In this document: positions 45,830 through 57,075 of the stretch, one piece after another
Layout of the letters: each line of letters starts with the position of its first letter
Numbering within the stretch: the stretch's first letter is position 1
From: Atherix ibis
Taxonomy: Eukaryota; Arthropoda; Insecta; Diptera; Athericidae
Assembly (NCBI GenBank): GCA_958298945.1
Contig: OY282606.1
Coordinates: 50,853,920-50,917,919 of the forward strand
Direction of reading: 5' to 3'
Length of the DNA stretch: 64,000 nt
The notes under the pieces: model-generated
The model's input: only the letters and a program-made list of their open reading frames with translations
Databases searched by the model: none
Told to the model about the DNA's origin: nothing
Program-made: the position numbers and the translations under genes

Positions 45830-47190
45830 TCATCTTTTAGTGCTACAGCCCGGGGTGGGCCTTGACCTCCTTTACAATCTGTCTCCAACGGTGTATATCT
45901 TGTGCTGCTAACTTCCAATTTCGTACTCCAATAATTCTTAGGTCTTGTTCAATATTCTCTAGCCATCTTTGTCTAGGACGTCCTCTATATTTTGTATTTG
46001 TTGTTATCGCATTAAAAATAGATTTTTGAACTGTTTCCTGTGGCATTCTGCTAACATGACCAGCCCATTTTATTCGCATACTTTTTATGAATCGACTTAT
46101 ATCCTTTCCATCGATTAACTCTAAAAGTTCTGCATTTGATCTAATGGAATCTTGGGCCGTAGATTTTCTATGGCCGTTTACGTCTAATCTTGGGCCATAG
46201 ATTTTTCTTAATATTTTACGCACAAATATCTTCAACTTATTTATATCAGCTTGTGTCATCGTCCAAATTTCCGATCCGTATGTTATCACTGGTCTTATTA
46301 GTGTCTTGTATATTTTCATTTTACAGGTTGTTGTTAGCAGCTTCGATTTAAAGAAATTTTTGTAAGCATAAAAACATCTATTACCAGCTTGAATTCTGGG
46401 TTGTATACTTTTGTGCATGTCGTTTTGGTTGTTCACCTGTATACCCAAATAGCTGAAACAGCTAACGCTTTCTATAATATAATCTCCGATTTTCACTGGT
46501 TGCAAGATTCTTCTAGAATTTGATCTTGATAATTTTAAATATTTTGTCTTTGTTTCATTAATTTGCAGGCCAATTCTTTTACACGATCTATGAATACTAT
46601 CGAAACATTCTTCTAAATCTCTGAAACTTCTAACTACTATTGGCACATCATCTGCATATGCTCCTATTTGTTTCGCTCTGTTTAAAATATTACCGCTTCT
46701 GTGTAGATGTTTGATTGCATAGTGCAAAACTAGATTAAAAATTTTAGCTGATAGAACATCACCCGGTTTTACACCTGCCGTTATTTCGAAAGATGTTGAA
46801 AATTCATCTTGTATAATAACTTTAGTTAGTGTTTTCTTGAGCGTCATTAATATCAATCTTATTAATTTACTAGGAATACCAATTTTATCAAAAATTCTTG
46901 CTATTTCGCTTCTTTTTATGCTATCAAAAGTCTGTTTGAAATCTATAAAATATATGTGCAGATCCAGATTGAATTCATATGATTTGTCCATACTTTGTTT
47001 TAACCAAAAAGCTTGATCAATAGTCGATCGTCCTGGTCTGAATCAGCACTGATAATCTGATAATATAATATATTTTCAGCATATGGTTCTAATCTTTCTG
47101 ATATAATGCTTGCAAGTATTTTATATGCCGTATTTAGCAACATTATTCCCCGGTAGTTCTCACAATTTAATTTGTCATTTTTCTTATATA

Positions 47191-48103
47191 GGATTTTCCA
47201 ATAAGAGTGATATGATTTCTAAGTGACGTTTCGGCCATTTGTAATATGTCATGATCTGTCTTTTTTTTTGCATTGTATTCAGTAAAGTTTACAATTTTAT
47301 CGTAGAAAGACATACGCAAGAACAACGTTTATAGATTATTTAATTTTATTATCAAAATAATCGTTCTCCAATTGCAACTTTTCGTGCGCTCACTTTCATC
47401 TGAGTGGTGCGGTAAATAACAAAACTGTCGATTCTGGTGCGAAGAAAATCCACAAATTATTCATGAACACCCATTACATTCACCTAAATTGACAGTTTGG
47501 TGTGGTTTTTCGTCTGATGGAATCATCGGTCCGTACTTCTTTCGAAATGAAGCTGGTAACACCGTTACTGTCAATGGAGAGCGGTATAGATCTATGATAA
47601 CCAACTTTTTATGGCCAAAATTGGAAGAAGTTGATCTTGACAATATCTGGTTACAACAAAACGGAGCTACGTGCCACACAGCCCATGCAATAACCGAATT
47701 ATTGCGAGAAAAATTTGGAGACTTTCTCGATTAGTTCAAGAAATTGTGACATTGAATGGCCTACAAGAAGTTGTGATATAACACAATTAGACTATTTCTT
47801 GTGGGGTTATTTGAAGTCATTTGTCTTTAGCAATAAACCAAACTCTCTTTAAGCTTTAGAACTCAATATTCAACGTGCTATTCATGACATACGACTTGAT
47901 TTAGTAGAAAAAGTGGTCGGAAATTGGGTTCATCGAATTCGTTCCTGCAAAAGAAGTCGTGGGGGCCATTTGAATGACGTTTCATTCAGAACTTAATTGT
48001 ATCGATTGTACTTCACATTAAATAAAAAACATTTGAATTTCCTTAGCAATTAGTGTGTTGTTTTTTTTTTAAAAGAAATCATATCACTCTTTTTGGAAAA
48101 CCC
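47191..48103 (+). mobile_element. Family E (DDE_3-type Tc1/mariner-like) element inside the LINE
   Basis: Terminal inverted repeats: ttttccaataagagtgatat starting at 47194, and atatcactctttttggaaaa inverted near 48081-48100, about 30 bp each. Both ends are flanked by tatata. About 913 bp. In the uninterrupted LINE the sequence across the insertion would read P-I-Y-K-K if tatata is counted once. Confidence 0.92.
47400..47996 (+). pseudogene. Family E transposase, broken
   Basis: The N-terminal part is deleted. Remaining: AHFHLSGAVNNKTV (where D-E should precede AHF, two residues are lost, removing the first catalytic Asp), then after a frameshift QIIHEHPLHSPKLTVWCGFS, SDGIIGPYFFRNEAGNTVTV, NGERYRSMITNFLWPKLEEV, DNIWLQQNGATCHTAHAITE. 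Here the second catalytic Asp of QQDGA is Asn. Later pieces in other frames are DIEWPTRSCDITQLDYFLWG (third Asp kept), YLKSFVFSNKPNSL, VVGNWVHRIRSCKRSRGGHL. The stop is at 47996. It is inactive on three counts. Confidence 0.88.
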
Positions 48104-48430
48104 TATATATGGGAATAATAAGTCCCAAATTCCAATTTTCAGACATTTTTTCCTCCTCCCATATTTTAAAAATAAGATTATGAAGCCTATTATAAAAATA
48201 ATCACTTGCGTTTTTTAAGAACTCCGCCTGGAGAGAGATCTTCTCCTGGAGCTTTATTTCTCTTTAAATTTTTAATAGCATTTATCATTTCATCGTATGA
48301 TGGCTGTAAAAATTCATTTTCGTTTCTATATACTTTCAGGATTTAAAAGTTCCCTAAAATAGTTTTTCCATCTATTAATTATATCATTTCTTTCAGATAG
48401 TATATTTCCATTTTTATAAATATGTTTATT

Positions 48431-50249
48431 GAAGGTATAATATTTTCGTTATAATTATATTACTTAAAATACAATAGAAGAAAATCTACTAACATAAAAA
48501 AAATCTAATTAATATTCAATCGTATGAAATTCATTCAAAATATTTTCGGCAATTTCTTAAATGAAACCTTAAAAAAGAAATTTTTCTATTCTTGATTTGC
48601 TTTCCTATAAGGAAAAGTACTCGAAATAATTTTAAATAATGTACAATCGCTTAGTTGGTAACAGTATGAAGTTTAGGAAAAGCAGTAAGAAGGGAAAGGA
48701 TAAATTATACTGTCAGAGAAAAATTTACTTTAAGAAGGGGAGGGTATTTAGGGTGAAGATTGAAAGATAAAATAATACCTACTGAAAATTAGTTAGGGTA
48801 TCGAAATGGTTAAAGTGAAAAGGGATAACAGAGAAGATATATAGAATAATAGTACTGGTGTAAAAAGAATATGAGATGGAAAAAATTACATAATTTATCA
48901 AGTAAAATTACCTGTTTGATGTATTATAGTATATATAAGATTAAAAAGGTACAGAAAAGAACAAGAATTCGGCAAAAAGTGAATAAATCTTTAAAAGTTC
49001 CCAGAAAATTTCAGAAAAAACTGCTTGTACGTACTTTTTGGTGTAGGCTCAATAATAATGTCCATGAAAAGAAATGAAAGTAAATGAGTATGAACCAAAA
49101 AAAAAATAGCCAAAATAGAACAAATAAAAAAACAAATAAGGGGTAGACTTATAACAATTGATAGTATATATTCGTATGGTAAGCGAAATGGATAATGAGT
49201 GATAGAAAAGGTACGAGAGTGTAGGAAAAATTCAGCACAGGAAATAATCAAAAAGGAAAACTTACTTTTCAGGTACAAAAAGCATACTAATTATACCCAT
49301 ACATATCCATGAGTAGAAACATATGCCAATACAAAATATCCACAGATGTATGTATAGATGTGTTTGCCCATGCACATCGAATGATTAATTACTGTCGATT
49401 ATAAGAGGGAGGGTTGATGTCCGTGGTATTGTTGTTGTTGCCGTTACTACTGCCACTATCCCTACTGTGCCTAGACTGGGTACTACGCTTTCATAGCTAG
49501 GCTAAAGAAAGTACACTGCTCTAGTGCATACCATTTCGGCAATAATAAGAGAGAAAAAAATGGCCGCCAAGGCCCACCCCTACTGCATGGGAATAACTGT
49601 TGTTCATCCCAAAATATTATTGTCTTGTTTTTCATCTTAATGGCTTCTTATCGGAATGACCATTAGTAATGCCTGAGATGGCAGATACCTGAATTTAAGT
49701 GTTTTTTAATTCAATATTATTTGGTAATACGTGTTTTTTTTTTTTTTTTAAATTTTCCTATATTCTGTTTTGTTGTAGACTTTTCTAATAATTTTTATCG
49801 ATAATATTTTCTTCATTCCTTTTGTTTAGATAATATTATAGGCATACTAGTAATAATGTTATTACTAATATGCTGTCACTTAATTGATATTTCTTCTTTT
49901 GTAGTATATATGAGAATTTTCTTTCATAGCCCCCTATTTCGTTTTGATTTAATAATAGATTTTACAAGATTTTCAAAAAATTCATTCAGTAAGAAAAAAC
50001 AATAAACAATTAAATTAACACAGGAAATAAAAATAAGATAAATAAAATTTAATGGATTTTGGTGTACAAATCAGACGTTTATTTGTATCTATGAGTGCAT
50101 ATTCGAGGAAAATATGCAGTCTAGTATCGGAAACTATCTACAATATTTGGGGAATCACACAGTAAACACACAATATGCCAATTTATCCAAATTACTCTAA
50201 ATTTTAATGTTTTTTTTCTGTTATTGCTGTTTTGAAATTTGGTTTTATA
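48431..50249. other. AT-rich spacer, no supported gene
   Basis: About 1.8 kb. 48640-49280 is purine-rich on the plus strand. 49425-49460 has (GTT)n/(TAC)n-type trinucleotide runs. No gene or transposon ends seen. Confidence 0.6.
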
Positions 50250-50328
50250 TCAGGAGTATAAGCTTAAATCCGCTGTTTTTTTGGTCAAAAAACACATGTT
50301 TTTTTTTTATAGAAAGCAAAAACAAATT

Positions 50329-51284
50329 TATTCAAAGTACTTGCCCTCGCTAGCTACACATTTTTCTCATCTCTCGGGCAATTTGTGGATACCAAGCTAA
50401 AAAAATTCCTTCTCTTTCGAGATAAACCACTCATCAAGCCATTTTCGGACGTCTTCGTAAGAATTGAAGTGCTGCTCAGCAAGCGCGTGGCCCATCGACG
50501 AAAACAGGTGGTAGTCGGAAGGGGCCAGGTCTGGTGAATAAGCGGGGTGGGGTAGCATCTCCCAGTTGAGTGTCTCCAAGTAGTTTCGGATCATTTTTGA
50601 CATGTGCTTGTCATGTCATTGTTGATAATCCGTCCTTTTTTCACGCAGAGCACGGTGCAATTTGATCAGTTGTTGGTGGTAGCGATGGGCATTGACAGTT
50701 TCAGTAGACGATACCCTGCTGATCCCACCAAACACACAGCACCAAACGCACAGCGCCAAACGCACAGCGCCAAACGCACAGCATCAAGATTTGGTCTTGG
50801 CGAAGATGTTGAGGTTGGCCGGGGTCAACCCACGATTTCTTGCGTTTAGGATTCTCGAAATATATCTACTTTTCATCGCCTGTCACAATCCGATGCAGGA
50901 ATGACTTTCTTTTTTGTCTGGCGAGCAACATTTCGCATGTGTTTTGACGTCCATCATGGCACGCAGACGCAAGGGAATGGCTGGTTGAGTAACACCCAAT
51001 TGCTGCGCGAGCATTTTTTGCGATTAGGTATCGTCGTCGTCCAAAAGAGCCTTCAATTAATGGTCCTCAACCTTCCTAGACCAATTTTCACGCTTCTTGT
51101 CCCACAAGTCAACATTGCCGTCTTTGAACCGACGAAACCAATCTCGGCATGTTATTTCCGATAAAGCACTGTCACCATAAGCCTTCATAAGTATTCGATG
51201 CGATTCGGCAGCCGATTTCTTCAACTTGAAGCAGAAAAGCAGAGCTTCCCGCATATGCTCTTTTTCTGGCACACAACTAGACAT
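50329..51284 (-). pseudogene. Family A mariner transposase, broken
   Basis: Starts at ATG 51284 (MSSCVPEKEHMREALLFCFK). It continues LKKSAAESHRILMKAYGDSA, CRDWFRRFKDGNVDLWDKKR, then a frame change near 51057. In other frames: a deletion removes the linker and most of the second HTH to VPHELND-type sequence, KRKSFLHRIVTGDEK (first Asp), and then the minisatellite insertion. A deletion at about 50618 removes IFLHDNAPSH (second Asp). The end is open: SKMIRNYLETLNWEMLPHPA, YSPDLAPSDYHLFSSMGHAL (third Asp), NSYEDVRKWLDEWFISKEKE, closing SEGKYFE. Confidence 0.87.
50728..50783. repeat. Four tandem copies of a 14-bp unit inside the A element
   Basis: Units ccaaacacacagca, ccaaacgcacagcg, ccaaacgcacagcg and ccaaacgcacagca in perfect register. 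Other A copies have one unit here (ccaaacgcacagc within the W-W-D-Q coding region). The three extra units add 42 bp, a multiple of three. Confidence 0.95.
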
Positions 51285-51455
51285 GATTACCAAAGGAAAA
51301 ATGTATGTTGTTGTACAAAATTGCTGACAATGTTCACTGATTAATATTGACAGAAGTCAAACGTATAAAAAAGAAATATGACGTGCCCATGGTAGCATAA
51401 TACGCTCACTCACGCCATCTATGACCAAACAGCGGATTTAAGCTTATACACCTGT

Positions 51456-54400
51456 TATTACAATATACTTTAATAATTGCAGATTCTATATTTTGGCTAT
51501 AAAATTGACACTTAGTTTGATATAATAAATGGTGTACTTTCATATAAATGTTATTGTTTATTACAATATGTATTTTTGTGCATGTTTTCTCTTTTAACAA
51601 TATGCCTTGCCAGAATTATACCAGTCCACGTAATTTTGAACTACCAGAAGTATATGGTTTTTATTGTAAGCGATCTTTATATTTTCACACGTTTGAATCA
51701 AATTTTTTTACAGTCAACATATAGTTTCTAACTACTAGCATCTTTCTTACTTATTATTTATATAAATAACCTCTCGACATTTACAAATCTTAAGTTTCTC
51801 TAAAAAAAAATGCTATTTGAAGAATCTTCTTTAGTGTAATTAATAAACGCTTTCTTCCATAACCGCATTTTTATTTTAGAAAAAGTATGTTTTCGTAGAC
51901 AAGATCAGAACGAAATCTTGTGAATCTACTTTCGTCTACATAGAATAAAACTTAGTTTTGGTTCCTAATTAGAATGTACACTTACAAAAAAATATTTGCT
52001 ATGTGCTGTTGACGTAAGTTAGTAGACGTTTTTTTAATTATTACTGATAAAATCTTAGTGATAATTTTTTAAAAAAAATATATAAAATCAAAAAATTCCA
52101 AAAAATGAGTATTATTGAATATAAGCAAAATTTCTCTAAAAGAATCCAAATTCACAATTCTCTAAAAGAATCCAAAACAAAATTCAAAATATATTTCGTA
52201 GTGTCATTACATATCGCCGAATAGTGTCATTTTTATTGCATATTTTCATGTATTAAAAATATCTACCCCTTCTCTTTCAGTTTTATTTTTAAATTTTATT
52301 GTCATTTTATTATTTTCATATAATATGACTAGTTTTTTGTGTAGTTAATATTATCATTTTTATGTTTTTTTTAAATTTTTTTTAGCTTTTGTCTGGTTTT
52401 TAATTTCTTTTTAGCTTTGAAATATTTTACCAATAAAATTTGTTGCTAGTGCATATTTTTTAGTTGCACCATTGGAAATAATGCAAATTTGATGGTGTTA
52501 AAAATTCATTTAAATGAAATCCACAACAATTTATCTTCGTTAACATGTGTTAACATATTCGGAATGAGACTGAAAATCCTTCTTATTATTTGCGTTTACT
52601 GTCCGAAGAGTTAAGGTGCTTGCCCGTTTTTCGGTTTGGCTCTACTACGTTTTGGTTTGGTTTGGTCTGATCTGGCCATCACTAGGACTATAAATATGTA
52701 CAGTGGACGCATGCCACCTTATTTAAGCGCAGAAAAATACCAAAACGAGTCCATGTACAACTGAGTGAGTATTCACGAAGGAATCGAAATGAATTGAATT
52801 GAACTGGACTGAACTGAGTGAACGGATGGGCAAGATCCGTGAATTGATGACCATCATATTATTAAGTAGAAAAGTCACCAAGCCGCACCATCTATTTATC
52901 TGCTTAGCTAATTTTATACTTGTTGTTAGGGCAGTCAATCCATTCAATTTTGTTTGTACCTGTGCTTTTGAATTCAATAGTAATTTTCTTCGAATTTGTC
53001 TTTTCCACATCCAGGTAACATTGTACTAATAAATAAAATTGTTCGTGTGGCGTAACATGATGGCGACGACGATGACGATGACGACGACGATGACTGTTGT
53101 TGTTGTTCAACGATTTGTTTTTATTCGATTTAATTTCATGTTTATTTATTTTATTGCAAGTATTACACATCCGATATTCTAGACCACTGACGGTTAGTTG
53201 GTTGGCCATTAAAATAGTATAAATTCGATAACAGACAGCAACAAAAATTGTTTTTTCTTCTTTTCACTTCGTACGTGTATAAGAATATCTGTTATTGCCA
53301 TTTTACGAGTATTAACATCCATTCCGGATACTACATCTTAATTTTAGCGGGTCGTGGCTATTTACCGTCCACCCACTTGCTTTTGAGCAATCATAAAAAA
53401 TTAATTACCAAACATGAAATGGCCACAAATAGAATAGCAAGAGCATATGATATTCAATTTTATTCTGCTTGATGTATACTTAAATGTGCGTACGTACGCC
53501 TATCAGAAATAATTTAATATGCTTGTTTTTTTTTTTATATGTTATCAATTTTTTCACTATTTAATTATCGGTTAAATAGCTCCAGGGGTATATTTTGTAA
53601 ATAAACAACAATTTAGGAAAATCTAATGTTGGCCAATGAATTCTAAATCCACACGCCATCAGTTCACGTTGATTTTTCTAAGTAAAATCTTACCTAAAAA
53701 CCCCATCATGTTATTATTTTTTTTTTGAAAAAAAAAACCACCACCCACTACGTCTTTAGAAAAGTATTTAAGTATTTTCTTTTTCTAAACAGAATATTTT
53801 ATGAATATTCGACTATGCAATAAGTTTTTCTTCTTGCTCGACTATGCAATAAGTTTTTTTCAGACTAATAAATTCTAATACGCACATTTCTCCTTTTTAC
53901 TTGTAAAGAATTTTCGTATATATATATACACATACTTTTTGGAAATTTATTTAAAAAAAAAAACTTTTACAATCAAAATAAATATTTCTTGATTGATTAA
54001 CAACGGTGAAATTTATTGACCGACTAAGAATAAAATCCACCAAACATTTATGATCCAGAACTTTTTGAGGAAATACGCATAATTAAAGGCAAATGATGGT
54101 ATTTCAATATCCTGACTGATCAACGAAATAATCAAAGAAACTATCGTTAAAAATTCTTTATTTTTTTTTGACCGACCACAAAATTATTTTTGTGTAATTT
54201 ATTGTGACTAAAAGTAATGGAAACTTTTGTTTGGTTTTTGGCAATACATCCTCTTCTGTGTGTTAGAAATAGAAACACCTGTTATAGAATTTAAAAATTA
54301 GTTAAATTAAAAAATTATCTATTTCTAAGAATTCTTTTTGCAGTCTGTATATTTATTTTAAAATTGCTAATTTATTAAAAGAAATTATTACCTCTTGTTT

Positions 54401-54610
54401 CTCCTTTTAGTTTCTAACTCTCACAACTAAATCGCCAATATGCGCTTCATGTACTTCGGATTATTACTTATCCTAATTAACAAATTTCAATTATTACTTA
54501 AAAGTGTAATAAAATTGAAGATGGAACGTTATCCTAAATAATATCGTATAACTTAACCGATTAGTTTGATAACTTTTCAAAGTAAACCCAAATACTTATA
54601 GCAAAACAAA
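51456..54610. other. AT-rich spacer, no supported gene
   Basis: About 3.15 kb. 52600-52830 and 53040-53210 have a more balanced composition, with a gac/gat trinucleotide tract. A pair of 21-base words (actatgcaataagtttttcttc) repeats at 53811 and 53841. No coding motif recognised. Confidence 0.55.
53056..53110. repeat. (GAC/GAT)n and (TGT)n microsatellite
   Basis: ggcgacgacgatgacgatga then cgacgacgatgac, followed by tgttgttgttgtt. The long basic frame on the minus strand here (HRRRHRHRRRHHV) is a translation of this tract. Confidence 0.9.
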
Positions 54611-55443
54611 CGAGGTCTGTTCAAAAAGATTTTCGTTTTTTTGTGGCGTTATGTTGGTACTCATATCTCTCACTTATGCCGATAAGTTCGGCCATTTTGA
54701 ATATTCAGTTAATTTTTGACAGCTGCTTTGGTTGCACTTGTTTTGGCTCATCTTCGATTTTTGCTCATTCCAAAAAATTAACCAAAGAGCCAGATCTGAG
54801 GAATACGGTGGCTGCGGCATTATTAGTGTATTGTTTTTGGCCAAAAATTTGCGCACAAGCAACGATGCGTGAGCAGGGCCATTATCATGGTGCAAAATCC
54901 AAATTTTGTTTTTCCACAAAACCGGGTGTTTCTGGTGGATTGCTTCGCGCAACTTGCGTATAACTTGCAATAATATTCCTTATTGATCGTTCTACCCTGT
55001 GGCAGGAACTCATGATGCACCACGTCCCTGCAATCGAAGAAAACTGTAAGCAAAACCTTCACATTCGAGCGAACTTGGCGCGCTTTTTTCGGTCTTGGCT
55101 CGTACGGCAGCTTCCATTTGGATGATTGAGCTTTGGTTACCACGTCATAACCATAAACCTATGATTCATCACCAGTTACGACTCTCTAAAGCGGACAGAG
55201 TCCACTGGCTCCTTAGCAATGTTAATGCGATGTTTTTGGTCGAAATTGAGCAAAAATCGAAGACGAGTCACAACAATTGAAAGCAACGCAGCTGTCAAAA
55301 ATTAACTGAACATTCAAAATGGCCGAACTTGTCGGCATAAGTGAGATCCATAAGTACCAACATAACGCCACGAAAAAATCGAAAATCTAATATACGTAAC
55401 CCGCGGAAAATCAAAATTCGATATACTTTTTGAACAGACCTCA
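54611..55443. mobile_element. Rearranged family B mariner with 5' ends at both termini, second example
   Basis: Left terminus cgaggtctgttcaaaaagat at 54611. The plus-strand 5' UTR runs to the start codon region (ccaaaaaattaaccaaag, about 54787). At the J2 junction it switches to antisense C-terminus (ccagatctgaggaatacgg, reverse of YSSDLA), and antisense coding continues to about 55237. There the antisense J1 junction (tttttggtcgaaattgagca) leads into an antisense 5' UTR ending ...ttttgaacagacctca at 55443 (TA 55444-55445). The order is that of the 38734-39614 copy in reverse, with both junctions at the same sites. It also lacks about 37 bases at J2 and part of the left UTR. Confidence 0.92.
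54790..55237 (-). pseudogene. Family B transposase core in the second rearranged copy
   Basis: Minus-strand pieces: KQHRINIAKEPVDSV, then a deletion, VTGDESWV-like sequence, VTKAQSSKWKLPYEPRPKKA, RQVRSNVKVLLTVFFDCRDV, VHHEFLPQGRTINKEYY, then a frameshift, IRKLREAIHQKHPVLWKNKI, WILHHDNGPAHASLLVRKFL (second Asp), MPQPPYSSDLAL, where J2 cuts off the third-Asp motif. The middle is less damaged than in most B copies. Confidence 0.85.
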
Positions 55444-55984
55444 TATTTATAAAATACTTTTACCTACTTGAATTTTTTAAATAATTTTTCTTGAAATCGT
55501 ATTTTATTTTAAAAATCTACTCCGTGAGCAGCCGGAGTTTTAGAATAACCCTTCGATATTTTCTGCTTGTCGTAAGCGGTGACTAATAACAAATTATTTC
55601 TTAGCTAGAATAAACTCCAGAATAATTAGAGCTTTGGTGACAATTGAATTATATTAAGCATCATAGCAGAAATCTCTAATATTTATTCTATATAGTTTTA
55701 TCAATTTTCTTTAAATAACCAAAATATAGGGGGGGGGGGGAAAACAATTGATTAAGAAGGTAAATTGTTTTAGACATCTCCAAAAATATGGCCTAATAAA
55801 GTACTGTAACTTTTAGAAAAAAATTTGATCTATTGAGTCTAGCCAATGATCTTTTTGAAAAAAATTTTGATATCGCTATTTCATGTTGATACACAAAGTA
55901 TTTTGAAAATTTTATATCAACTAACTATTAAAAATTGAGCTAGTCTAGATTTTGCATACGGATTAAATAGACTTTCTATTTCAA
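55444..55984. other. AT-rich spacer with a G12 run
   Basis: About 540 bases. It holds a run of 12 G at 55729-55740, unusual in this composition. Nothing else seen. Confidence 0.6.
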
Positions 55985-57075
55985 TATAATGATTTCTAAG
56001 CCAAATAGACCCATTAGTTCTCCTTGCTCCTATAGACCTATCAGCCTCTTACCAATTCTTGGTAATATATTTGAAAAACGTCTATTAAAACGACTCTACC
56101 CAGTCCTAGTTAATGAAAAAATTATTGCTGATGACAAATTTGGCTTCCGATCTGAACACTTCACTATCCAGAAATGCCATCGCATTATTGATCATATTGC
56201 ATCCTCTCTTGAGAGGGAAGAGTATTGCCCACGAATATTTTTAAATATTTCTTAAGCTTTTGATCGTGTATGGCATCCTGAACTACTCTGGCAACTCAAG
56301 ACCTTATTATAATTTCATATCTCTCCCAATGACATTTCCAAGTTGCAATTAACTAAGAAGGCACTATCCTTGGTCCCATTTTATATAATATTTATCCTCA
56401 TGACATTCCAGCTGATCCTAATACTATCATTGCTACTTATGCAGACGATACGGTCATACTTGCTACCCATACAAATCCTGACATAGCTTCCAATAATTTA
56501 CAATTCCATATTCACAACAACCTTCAATCCTGGTTTAAAACATTACTTTCACACTTTGTTAAGGAAAACCTACCCCTATATACCTTAATAGAAACATGAT
56601 TCCATAATATGATAAAGTGCGTTATTTGGGACTTCACCTGGACAAGAGACTAACATGGAACCCATATACTAGACAAAAAGAGTTGAAGATAATAGACGTT
56701 ACCTACCACTTCTTAGACTACCGGACAAACACTCGAACTAACAATTATAAAACCAATTTGGACATATGGAATTGAAATTTGGCGTTCAACGAAACGTTCC
56801 AATTTCTATAGCGTCTAGGCCTTACAATACAAGATCCTCCGTAAAATTGTTGATGCCTCCTTTTATCTTCGTAACAACGTAATACATCATGATCTAAATG
56901 TTCCTTTTTCAGGACCTGTGCATTTCCCGCTATCAATAATTTCTCTCCCGTTTACCTAGAGGAATCTCACTTCCGTTAGTTGGAGAAACGCCGATGGATA
57001 TTTACTCCCACTTCATGATGCACAAGATTGTAAATTTAAATAAAATTGTAGTTGCAGATAAAAAATAAAAAAAAT
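55985..57075 (+). pseudogene. Jockey-clade LINE reverse transcriptase, degenerate 3' half
   Basis: Plus-strand pieces in order: ISKPNRPISSPCSYRPISLL, PILGNIFEKRLLKRLYPVL, FGFRSEHFTIQKCHRIIDHI, FLNIS-stop-AFDRVWHPELLW, a deletion, GTILGPILYNI-like sequence, DIPADPNTIIATYADDTVIL (the YADD active site), HNNLQSWFKT, KVRYLGLHLDKRLTWNPYTR, IWTYGIEIWRSTKRSNF, then LRKIVDASFYLRNNVIHHDL and GISLPLVGETPMDIYSHFM. This order and the YRPISLLP and AFDRVWH motifs are those of Jockey/Doc/BS-type elements. Several stops, frameshifts and at least one large deletion are present. It ends in an A-rich tail at about 57055-57075, consistent with the element's 3' end. Confidence 0.9.

Larger units (their letters stand above)
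45843..48425 (-). pseudogene. LINE reverse transcriptase (ORF2), broken
   Basis: Order on the minus strand: NRWKNYFRELLNPE, then a stop, NLKRNKAPGEDLSPGGVLK, a frame change, KNASDYFYNRLHNLIFKIWE, MSENWNLGLIIPIY | transposon | [23 protein letters not shown], then an uninterrupted 382-codon frame (46991-45843): DLHIYFIDFKQTFDSIKRSE, GVKPGDVLSAKIFNLVL, IGAYADDVPIV (the YADD active site), SVSCFSYLGIQVN, TYGSEIWTMTQADINKL, IKWAGHVSRMPQ, RGRPRQRWLENIEQDLR, KEVKAHPGL. The C-terminal GHVxRM and W-x-x-x-V motifs resemble the insect LINEs often annotated as RTE/Jockey-like. I leave the clade open. A nonsense codon at about 47041 and frame changes inactivate it. Confidence 0.9.
45830..48430 (-). mobile_element. 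Non-LTR retrotransposon (LINE), 5'-truncated, with a nested family E element
   Basis: A minus-strand LINE whose ORF2 reads from about 48425 down to the stop at 45843 and is followed by a short 3' end (agcactaaaagatgatgatg). The DNA transposon at 47191-48103 interrupts it. The front (endonuclease) part is missing, as expected for 5' truncation. Confidence 0.88.
50250..51455 (-). mobile_element. Family A mariner, internally deleted
   Basis: Starts tcaggagtataagcttaaat at 50250 (TA 50248-50249). The other end, cagcggatttaagcttatac then acctgt, ends at 51455 (TA 51456-51457), 1206 bp. It contains a 14-bp unit repeated four times at 50728-50783. Confidence 0.92.

Noticed and set aside
45843..46991. 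382-codon RT ORF as a functional host gene
   Set aside because: It is the downstream part of a LINE ORF2. The in-frame upstream portion has a stop at about 47041 and a DNA transposon insertion.
52904..53209. Arg/His-rich 101-codon minus-strand ORF resembling a basic protein
   Set aside because: Produced by the (GAC/GAT)n microsatellite read in antisense.
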